Below are positions 37,667-46,543 of a stretch of DNA of 64,000 nt, one piece after another. The notes under the pieces are model-generated. The model was not told where the DNA came from. It saw only the letters and a program-made list of their open reading frames with translations, and did not search any database. Numbering within the stretch: the first letter of the stretch is position 1; each line of letters opens with the position of its first letter. Source of the stretch: Paramarasmius palmivorus (Eukaryota > Basidiomycota > Agaricomycetes > Agaricales > Marasmiaceae); contig JAYKXP010000014.1 of the NCBI GenBank assembly GCA_037176845.1, positions 620,001 through 684,000 on the forward strand. Direction: 5' to 3'. The position numbers and the translations under genes were made by a program.

Positions 37667-38191
37667 TCTCTTTCGTTCTTTGATATTGATATCATTACAC
37701 TGGTTTTAATTGCATGTATATTAATTTACTCTTTAACGCAAATTTATTGTGCTATTTAGGCCACATAGAGTCCCAAACAAGTCCCAAAAGTCATATAGAC
37801 GTCTTTCCATGGTGGAAGAGGTCATTTCTCGTCATGATAGCTCAAGAGTTCCCATATTGACAGCTTTGGAACAAGTTCATCCAACAGTTTTGACAACAAA
37901 ATTCTCCGGGTTATCCGAGTCAAGGTCTAGGGCTTATTGAACATTGACAATAAACCAACCACTGATCTAATCTGTATTCATCGATTAGGGCTCATTATAC
38001 TGGTGTTTGATGCAAGATTTTTAGTGCGGGGACAAGGCTGAACATATGTATTCTCCTCTACACGCTCATGAGTCGCTACGGACATCCAACTGGTATTTAA
38101 TGATTTACTCGGGTCTACGCCATCCTGCAAAGCATATCCGTGTTTGATATAAAGATACATATACCGTCTCCGTGAAAGGTGAGCGTGCATG

Positions 38192-38386
38192 GTCAAGAAT
38201 GAATGAAAAAAGGTCTCTGACCCCGGCGCTTTGAGAGCGCTAAGCAACGAAAAAGAGCTGAGCTTGCGTGATGTGACCACGGCAAACCCCGAACTCAGTT
38301 GCCCCCGTTCCTGGGCGATTGTCTCCCAGACGGCTACAGACGGGTTCCCTTTTAGGGTGTCTGTAGCCGTCTGGTAAGCGAGACTA
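38192..38386 (-). repeat. Right 195-bp terminal inverted repeat
   Basis: Exact reverse complement of 37472-37666. Confidence 0.9.
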
Positions 38387-38395
38387 CAGAAGAAC

Positions 38396-39309
38396 GCGTC
38401 TCTGAACTATTCCAGTGGAAATCAGAGAGGTGAATGGGGTATTCTTATCGACACCGTGCTATCTTTGTGTGCGAGAGGACCGCAAAAGAGTTGGAATCGA
38501 CTCCAAGTGCTGTCATCAAAGAATAGAAGGGCGAGAGTGCGGGGTGTAGAGATGTACGTCTTCTGTTCATAAATCGTAACTTTGCTAATCATGGGATGAT
38601 AGTGCGAGGTGCGAGTGCGAGAGAAAGGATAGAAACCGATATGCGAACACGGTGTCTTTAGGATTTAGCTATGTCAGGTTACTTTCCCGTAGCTTCGATG
38701 TTGTGTAAAGTGGGGCTAATTAGGACATAGAATATGTGTAAGGCGAAGATGGACAGAATCAGGGTGCTGTAGCCGTACCTTTAGCAGTAACACGGATCTA
38801 AAGCTTGTAATGCCTTCCTAAGCCCATCTACGAGGACAAGCTTCTGGGCATGCCAGAATTCCTATCTTGAACAGATATGCACACGTCGCAGAGGTTGCAA
38901 GCTCCAGTGGCGTGAATGGATGACTTTTGGTTCGAGTAGACTCTCGATACGACCCCTTGACAGACTGGGACAGACTGTGCTCGCTCGTGACGGTGGTAGC
39001 AGTAGAAAATTGGCATTTGCCGGCGGCAAAGTGAACGCAAACTTGACGCTTTGTGGTGTCCTCCCTCGACACCGACTTGACACTCGACCAACCTAAACAC
39101 CAAAACTCGTTCACATGTGCAGGACTCAGTCACTCAGTACAATGTGCATGCGCCATGTCAATATTGCATGTCAATCGTTACACCAAACCCTGACGTCCAG
39201 ACACTGCCAATAGACAACATTGAGTCACGGCACCATCCGAACACCTCTCGGACATCCCCAATCCAATCCCTAGAATCGTACCCTACTCGGTGGACTATTG
39301 TGTGCAGCG
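38396..39309. promoter_or_regulatory. Joined decarboxylase-upstream copy and E1 promoter
   Basis: The left part continues the paralogue of 32294-32700. Further right it carries the palindrome TTTGCCGGCGGCAAA at 39016-39030, about 280 bp before the E1 start. It also has ACCAACCTAAACACC near 39088-39102, which is the empty version of the site where an element sits upstream of E3. Confidence 0.5.
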
Positions 39310-41302
39310 ATGAAGTCATGCAAGTCAGGTATTGTCCTCGATATCGTTTACTCTCGAGCACTGTTCACTTATTTGCGTAGCAAAACGATATGCAGAATTT
39401 TCACCTTCCGATCAGATTCCCAAATCCAAACGAGCTAGATTATCCGAGAGCCTCTCACTGAATTCGCCCAAGTCCGTCACACTTCTTCCGATTTTCGTTG
39501 TTTACGATGCCAACTCAAAGTACTCAACGTACTCAATACTCACAGTACATCGGCCTCCGATCCAAGTCTTGCTGCTAGCTCGGCTTCTTCTCCTATTTCC
39601 ACACCACCCCCTGCGAATACCTCTACCCCCAATGTCCCTCCCCAGACTCATAACGTGGGATCTCCACAGACTCCCAAGTCCCCAAAGACTAAGGCCCCTG
39701 TGAAACCTCGACAACAACCACAGGTATACAAACACCCTTCCACACCCACTACTGGACCTACACAGATCCCTGCCCCTGCCCCTACCAATAGTGCCAAGCG
39801 GCCCCGTGAAGAAGAGGAATCTCCTCCGCCCAATGTCAGGGGTTCATCTTCTACTCTGGCTGCTTCATCCCCTTCAGGCGCCACAGATGAACCTTCGCCG
39901 CCCAAGCGAGTGAAAACTGATTGGGAACGTTCTATCAGCGGCGAGCTGCAGAAGAAAACGGGGGCAGTAGAGAGCATCAGAACAGACGAAGATGCCAGCA
40001 GATTCTTCGAAAAGATGGTTAGCGAGTCAGTGAGCAACAGCGACGACGGTACTAGTAGTGTGCCGGCAGAGTTTTGCCAGACGCTTGGTACAAATCTCAG
40101 GGGCGTTGGCGCCACACCAGACAATGAAGACTCGAGCGATATGTCTTCGATACTCGGTGGAGATATCATTGGGCGAAGCTCACCATGTCCCTTCGAGTTC
40201 CTCGATTTTTCATCCTTTGGTGGAGGGGAATATGATTCAGAGGCCGACACATCCGATCTCGCGACATATCTATCCCAGTTGACAAGTTGCGGTTCAGAAT
40301 CTACCCATGAATCTGACCCTACATTGCAACTAAACAACGGAGAACCCTCTCGGATGGCTACTAGCTTCGAAGTGAGTCACCTGTGTGACCTGACCACTTC
40401 CTTCTTTTGTAATACTCAATGTTATTCCTCTTGATAGGGTACCGATTTCCGAGTGGAACCTAAGCCAGGCAACATATACCACACATATCACAACGGGAGA
40501 CACTCATACTATCACTGCACCCGATCGAACGAGGAACTTAAGCCAGGCACTCCATACCGCACATACCACAACGGGGGACACTTTACCACCGTCACTTCAT
40601 ACTACACACACAATAAGGGACAATTTAATGCCACCTCTTCAAATGTTACCTCGTCGACAAATCCCAGTACAGAAGAATTCAGCCCTACATTGCAACTGAA
40701 CAACAGAGGAGGACCTCCGCGGATGGCTACCAACTTTGAAGTGAGTGTGACCTGGCCATTACCTTCTTTTCGTATTACTCAATTCTTCTTGATAGGGCTC
40801 CCATCACCGATGGAACGCGGAACCAAGCGAGCAAAATGAGCCAGGTGATGGCTCAACGTCAACAGCTAATGGCAATACGATGTTTTCACAGAGCTCGGAA
40901 TTTACAATCAACAACGGACAGTTTAGCAATGTCTCGGGGGATCAAATTAATCACGCTCATTCTCATTCCTCGTCTTATACATTTGTTGCTCCCCAAGCTT
41001 TTCAAATGCTTCAACCCGAGGAGCCAATTCCCACTCCCATCCCCGAAATTCTAACAGGTAAATCACTTGATATCCGAGATATACCAGGCTAAGCTCACAT
41101 ATTATCTCTAGGTCTCGATGAAGGCGCTTTACCGAGAGTGCTTAACCAGGTTTCGAGGTGGTCGTATGAACGAATCTCATCCTTTGATGCAGATACCTTA
41201 AAGATATTCGTTCTATTGGCGTGCCTTCATTTCGGGCCCAAGTTCGCCCAAGCTGTAACTGGACATTTACCGTCTAGAAATGTATTGACACTCGCTGGAT
41301 GA
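39310..41302 (+). CDS. E-family protein, copy 1 (nuclear-looking, carries the GDQ motif)
   Basis: Exons: 39310-39328 (19 nt), 39381-40371, 40438-40740, 40796-41057 and 41112-41302. It opens MKSCKS then AKRYAEFSPSDQIPKSKRAR, a basic stretch that looks like a nuclear signal. A Pro/Ser/Thr-rich region with KRPREEEE and PPKRVKTD basic patches follows, then an acidic middle and a His/Tyr/Gly repeat exon (YHNGGHF). The motif EFTINNGQFSNVSGDQINH comes next, and then a helical end of about 60 residues (LNQVSRWSYERISSFDADTL). The reading frame needs a shift of one base, or a very short intron, near 39515-39540, where a GTACTCAA tract looks slipped. From there on all phases agree. Function unknown; the family appears only as duplicates here. 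Confidence 0.55.
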
Positions 41303-41756
41303 ATCTGTATTGCTACTGTATGCTAAATGTTCATAGTCTAGCTCACTTTCCTTCTCGGTTGACACGCTGTATCCCTTTGACTTTCACACACTGGCCATCG
41401 TTGTTGAACGTTGAACATCGCACTGAGAAAACAACTCCACCATCGCCTAGCCCGGGACAATTGATATCTACAAAACGTGAATTGCCATCGCATGAAAGAC
41501 TTGAGACGTATTTGATGTATTTCCCAATGAAAACGTGTACAGCAAACGCTATGTAGCTACGGTGTGGTATCGTGAATAAATTTAAAATCGTTGGGAATGG
41601 CTGGTGCTCCGGCAAAGGTGAATCTGACGACGGAATCTTCGAGCCCATTTCATGCTCAGTATGATTGACGACGGTGGGAGGTCATGCTGACAATGACATA
41701 TATGGTTGGCTCCGGCGCGCAACGTGCAATGGCCCGTCACCTACCTCACCATGCGA
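41303..41756. other. 3' flank of E1, shared with the flank of E3
   Basis: 41302-41640 is alike to 48950-49270 (shared phrase CACGCTGTATCCCTTTG), so the flank was copied with the gene. No gene of its own. Confidence 0.5.
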
Positions 41757-42732
41757 CCACCATGTCAAATACGAGCACGAATCCCAAATCTTCGTCCACC
41801 TCAGGCTATAACAAATTCATACTATATGAGAACCGCCTACGATTCTATGTTATTGCATCCAACGTTGCCGATGACCGACATCGTATAATCGACCGCACGG
41901 CTCAAGATGATGAATTGGCCGTCGTCGAGGATGAGAGCGAATATACGGGAAAGCAGATGTCGGCCTTGTTGAAGATGCTGGATGATGGGAATAAGAACTT
42001 TGGAGGGCTGGGGAAACCAAAGGTCTTCTAGTTTGATCACATCTACATGACTGCTTTCGCTGACCAACAGTGCAAGACTATGCAGTTTACACAACAAAAC
42101 ACGATCTTCACCAAGTCCACCGTGACTGAGATACGTGAAGTAGTGAGGAATAGGAATGTGGTGATGCCTGAAGTAAGCCACTTCCTCACACTCGCATGTC
42201 TTAGCCTCATCGCCTGCTGTACTATCATGATGTAGCCTTCCCATACCCAATGGAACGAGAGCCCAAACGAACCGGATCAGCCGAACGAGGGCTCCACGAC
42301 TACCACTATGTTTGCAGGCAATTCACATGTTTCTATTAGAGGTACCCCGCAGTTCAACAATGTCTCCGGTGACCAAGTCAACGTTGCCAATTCTGGATTA
42401 TACGTGTATGCCGGTATCCTCCGATCTCTTTCGCTTCAACTTCCCCAGACTATTCGCACCAGTGAGTCCCAGCTCCACCTCAGATCTAAACTCGTTATTA
42501 TTTAAATTTTGGCCCTCTAGATGCCCAGCAAGGTGCGATGTCGAAATTGCTCGATTGCATTCCGACGTGGACATTTAAGTAATTTGGGCATATTATATCC
42601 TCCGTGGACTCTGATACCGCCAAAAGTCTCGTTTTATTGGGGCTCTACCATTTCGGGCCTAGGTTTGCTCGAGGTATAGCAGGATATCTTCCTCCGTCTA
42701 GAAACCTACTGACACTTACTGGTCATGAATGA
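41757..42732 (+). pseudogene. Chimeric pseudogene: FIG4-like, ARID-gene and E-gene pieces
   Basis: Three pieces lie in one reading frame. Bases 41757-42028 read [27 protein letters not shown] and [17 protein letters not shown], the start of a FIG4/SAC-type phosphoinositide phosphatase. The usual LKI before DRT is missing. After a TAG at 42029-42031, bases 42032-42175 read FDHIYMTAFADQQ and NTIFTKSTVTEI, matching the two ARID genes (MEFDCIYMTAFVEQR, PIFTKYTVPQI). A GT-AG intron then leads to SHTQWNESPNEPDQPNEG, the E-family motif QFNNVSGDQVNVAN, and an E-like helical end (SLVLLGLYHFGPRF) broken by a TAA at 42580-42582. The middle and E pieces share phase across the intron. This is a mosaic made from three different genes and is now non-coding as a whole. 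Confidence 0.65.
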
Positions 42733-43533
42733 ATCTGTGTTGTATACGCTACCGTATACTGATATTCATAATCTGATTCGTTGTCCTTCTCGTTCGCGTC
42801 TTGGACTTGAGATTCACGACAAACCGTGGTCATCGTTGAGCATGGAACTGATAAAACAACGGTTAACCCGCAACAGAATCTTCGACCTTGATCGGTACAT
42901 GGAAACGCGAATGCAAGAGAAGAGGTGAGAGACTATGGTGCCCTGGAGTCATTTCAAGATGTTCAGAGGTCGAATAAAAACGAATCTATGAGCAGCGTAA
43001 AGATAAGGGTGCCTTCCCCCGAGAGCATTCTAGCGCACAAAACCCTGAATATAGAATAACGGCTACCAAAACCACCGAGAGCTCCAAGTCCCAATTCAGA
43101 TTTTAGACGATCGGAGGCGGATGCCAAGGCATATGAGCTAGACCTGTAACCGATCCCTAGTGACGAGGGCAAGCAGGATTTAGCTATGCTGGGTTACTTT
43201 TCGATGTTGAGTAAAGCGGAGCTAGCCAGGACAAAGAATATGGAATTGGGGTACTAGTATCGTACCTTTAGTGCATATTCATGCAGCAGAGGTCGCGAGC
43301 CCTAATGATATGCATGGACGGCCATTGATGTAATACGAAATAGAGTTCTGGACAGAGTATGTACGCTTGCGTTCTCGTGTGGTTAACTTCATTGCCGACG
43401 GCAAAGCAGCGGAGTTCAAACTTCACGCGTCCAAATCGGACATCGTGACGGCACTACTTATCACTCCTCGAACATCCTAATCTTGTCCTAATCCAATCCC
43501 TGGAATCGTACTCTACTCGGTGGACTATTGTGT
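42733..43533. other. Intergenic stretch with repeated flank pieces
   Basis: Parts resemble 49370-49560 after E3 (for example TATGAGCAGCGTAAAGAT and TTTTAGACGATC), so it is a copied 3' flank. A 28-bp piece at 43139-43166 (TAGACCTGTAACCGATCC...) recurs at 43660-43687 with one mismatch. The palindrome ATTGCCGACGGCAAA lies at 43391-43405. Confidence 0.5.
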
Positions 43534-43659
43534 ACAGCAGTCAAGTCGTGCAAGTCAGGTATTGTTCCCGATATCGTTTATTCCCGAGTACTATTCGCTT
43601 ATATTTGCGTAGCAAAACGACACGCAGAATTTTCATCTTCCAACCAGATTCCCAAATCC
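43534..43659 (+). pseudogene. 5' remnant of a further E-family gene
   Basis: It matches the first exon, first intron and start of exon 2 of E1-E3 (AAACGACACGCAGAATTTTC, then CAGATTCCCAAATCC). The start codon is lost (AGTC in place of GATG), and the likeness ends abruptly at 43659, where the 28-bp repeat begins. A promoter-like stretch with the palindrome precedes it. Confidence 0.65.
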
Positions 43660-43948
43660 TAGACCTGTAACCGATCCTTAGTGACGACTTGTGCGCGCTG
43701 ATGGAAATAATTTTTGACACTTTGACACCTCATGGGTGCTAACTGCCGTGAGTTTCACTTGGAGAGCGGCGCAGAAATAGTTTTTGCCAACACTTTGACG
43801 CCTCATACCAATACATCGCCAATACAATATGCATTCACCATGTCAATATTCTAATCGTTCGACCCTGACGTCCATACAATGCCAAAAGGCAGCATCGCGG
43901 CACCATTCCTGGAATTGACCCCTACTCGATGGACTATTGAGTGCAGCG

Positions 43949-45397
43949 ATGAAGCCAACCAAGTCAGGTATTGTCGATATCACTTATTCTCAAGCACTGT
44001 TCGCTTATATTTGCATAGCGAAACGACACGCAGAATTCTCGCCTCCTGACCAGATTCCCAAATCCAAACGACATAGATTGTTTGAGGGCATTTCATTGGA
44101 TTCGCCTACTTCTGCTCCGGATCCAAGTCTTCCAACTCTAGTTGTCCACGATGCCAACTCCACGTCCACCAATTCCACTGTCGCTGCTATCGGCCTCAAC
44201 CCAAACACAGTACTCTTGTGAGTTTCCAAGCTTCTTCGACCGAGTACAGTTCGGAATGTTTCGATCAACCATCCTGACAGTGATTAACTCCCCATAGCCC
44301 AACTATCTCCTCAACTCCACCCCCACAATCCTTGCCCCTGAAAATCACACAGGAGCTCCTGTCAAGGAATGCGACACTAAAGGAAAAGGTGGGGATGCAA
44401 GAAGGTACAGAGAACTCGCAGCAAGTAGGCGATAGTTTTCTCGCCACCATGGGAAGAGCAGGGACGACGGTACCTACTCCTGATCCGCCTACACTTCCTC
44501 CCAATCCCAACCCAAACTCACCTCCAAACCAAAATTTCAACATGCCCCGTACGCGTCCCAAAGGCATTCTCCCTGTGCAAGTCGTCCAAGCCATGGTGCT
44601 AAAGATGTCTTACGCGGAACAATATCTCAAAGAACTCGAGGCGACACGGACGGAGGCACGAAGTGCCGGTGATCATCAAAAAGCGGAACGGGTGAACAAC
44701 GAGATAAGTAAATTGTGGGAGCAGGGCAACCAGGTCAAGGGGACTTTACAGCAGCAAATCGCGCTCCATATAAAGGCGGGTGGCGGTGTAGCTCGTAATG
44801 CCGGTAATCAATCGAACTTAACCGGAGGAGCAGGAGGAGACACAGCTGAGGGCAGTTCCAACCCGATGCCTCAACAAACACAAGGCCCAGGTGACATGAG
44901 TCGCGATTCCTCCGAGCAGCAACCCACACAATCAGAGCCTTCGAACGCCATGTTTTCACAAACTCGGAAGTTACTATCAACGGCGGACAGTTCAACAATG
45001 TCTCGGGGGATCAAATCAATAACGTCGCTCATTCCCATGGGCATTCCTCGTCTTATACATTTGTTGCTCCTCAGGCTTCTAAAATGCTTCAAACCCACGA
45101 GCCACTTCCCGTCAAAGCATGTCCCGCTCCCATTCCCCAAATTCAGACAGGTAAATCGCTTATCCAATATCTGAGAGTTATAGCTAGACTCACATGTTAT
45201 ATCTAGATATCGACGAAAGCGCTTTATCGAGAGTGCTTAACCAGGTTTCGAGGTGGTCGTATGAACGAATCTCAACTATTGATGCAGATACTGTCAAAGT
45301 GTTCATGTTATTGGCGTGCTTTCATTTCAGGACCAAATTTACCCAAGCTGTAGCTGGGTATTTACCGTCTAGAGATGTGTTGACACTTGCCGAGTGA
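43949..45397 (+). pseudogene. E-family protein, copy 2, with a different middle and a frameshift
   Basis: Exons: 43949-43967, 44019-44217, 44298-45150 and 45207-45397. The start MKPTKS and AKRHAEFSPPDQIPKSKRHR match E1 and E3. The middle differs: a Pro/Asn-rich stretch and a charged helix (SYAEQYLKELEATRTEARSA ... KLWEQGNQVKGTLQQQ) that looks like the coiled coil found near ARID domains. The motif region reads FNNVSGDQINNVAHSH only after a shift: compared with E1, one base is missing near 44961. The exon phases confirm this (1071 nt before the last exon where 1072 are needed). Without the shift the protein ends at 45174 in the other frame. The helical end (LNQVSRWSYERISTIDADTV) is otherwise intact, so the damage is recent or a base error. 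Confidence 0.55.
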
Positions 45398-45673
45398 ATT
45401 TACTCGTAACTCGAGTCTCTATATGCTGTACGCTAGAATATCAAGAAAATATGAACAGGGTGGAAAGTCGTAGACTCGGGGGGCTAGTATTGTACCTATA
45501 AAGTTTAGTGACATGAATCTTGTCCAACACGCCAGGATTGCTATGTATATGTATCCTGAACCGTAACGGCATGTCGCAAAGGTCGGTGTGGTAAATTTGC
45601 CGCCGGCAAAGTGGTGCAGTCAACCGAAGCCATGCACGCGAGAGGGTTTTGTATCTTACACTCGACCAACTTA
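45398..45673. promoter_or_regulatory. Upstream region of E3, left of the inserted element
   Basis: It carries the palindrome TTTGCCGCCGGCAAA at 45596-45610. Removing the 674-bp element and its extra TA would place the palindrome about 260 bp from the E3 start, close to the spacing seen for E1. Confidence 0.5.
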
Positions 45674-46347
45674 CAGCTAACCAAAAAACCCTAGGCCGCT
45701 TTCGAAAAAAAGTAGTTAGATTATAAAGCAATTCCCATACCCACGGGCAACTGGCTACGTCACATCTCACACTGTTTTTTCTCTGTTCCCTCACATTCTT
45801 CTATGTCGCTGGGAAACTTTGAAATGAAGACGCAGACATCATTGTATCCCCTCCAATGCGACCACTCTCCCAGCATTCCGATACATCAACGTTGACGCAT
45901 CTGACAGTGTCGCCCTCAACTACCAATCCCCAACAACTATCGTTATCACCTTTCTGCACTGAGCCAATCCCAGTAGAAGCCAGACTCCCCTCAACTAGCA
46001 CAAGACTGTAAATAACATGTCTTGAATGGTCCGGATGTGAGGGATAGCAGGAGGCGCACGAGTGTCGGGATCCCGATTAGTTGGGGCGGGATTTATTACG
46101 TACCAATAAACAACGGTGCGATGATGCAAACCTACGAACTACTTATTCTGCGATTATTACAAGGGCTGTAACCTACATTAGAGTATTTGCTAATTCAGGT
46201 TTATGTTTTGCTCATCTTGCTCGCGTTGGAGAAAAGAGACGTGTACGGTGGGGACACTGACAGCCACCGCGAGGGCGTGGGTATGGGAACTGCTTTATAA
46301 TCTAACTGCTTTTTTTCGAAAGCGGCCTAGAGTTTTTTGGTTAGCTG
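45674..46347. mobile_element. 674-bp TA-flanked inverted-repeat element (Tc1/mariner-type MITE)
   Basis: The ends 45674-45745 and 46276-46347 are 72-bp inverted repeats with three mismatches, starting CAGCTAACCAAAAAAC. They are flanked by TA on both sides (45672-45673 and 46348-46349). The paralogous sequence upstream of E1 (39088-39102) is uninterrupted and has a single TA at the same spot, so the insertion came after the duplication. There is no transposase-like frame inside. A TA target and a CAG start fit the Tc1/mariner superfamily. Confidence 0.8.
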
Positions 46348-46543
46348 TAAACACCAAAACTCGTTCAAATGCGCAGGTTGGAGAATCCCGATTGGTTGGT
46401 GCACCGCCTCGGTGTCCAGACACTGCCAATAGACAGCATCACGGCGCTGTCCTTGAGCGCTTGAGCTTCAAGCACCTCTTCTTGGATCTTGCACATCTCC
46501 AATCCCGAAATCATACCCTACTCCGGGGCTATTGTGTGCAGTG

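Larger units (their letters stand above)
37472..38386. mobile_element. 915-bp long-TIR element, Mutator-like, non-autonomous
   Basis: The ends are perfect 195-bp inverted repeats, 37472-37666 and 38192-38386, starting TAGTCTCGCTTACCAGACGG. They are flanked by a 9-bp direct repeat CAGAAGAAC (37463-37471 and 38387-38395). Each arm begins with its own small hairpin built from CCAGACGGCTACAGAC and its complement. The 525-bp core has no transposase-like frame. Long inverted repeats with a 9-bp target duplication are the signature of Mutator-type transposons, so I read it as a non-autonomous member. The paralogous empty site is at 32285-32293 (CAGAGGAAC), which confirms the insertion. Arm identity means it is young or kept homogeneous by conversion. 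Confidence 0.85.

Noticed and set aside
38920..38960. tRNA-like GGTTCGAGTAG
   Set aside because: No matching acceptor stem, anticodon arm or A box around it; chance match. I found no tRNA or rRNA gene in the window.
40836..41054. Alternative-frame peptide (SRGIKLITLI...) shared by E1, E2 and E3
   Set aside because: Its conservation follows from that of the motif frame on the same bases; the motif frame joins correctly to the next exon, the other does not.
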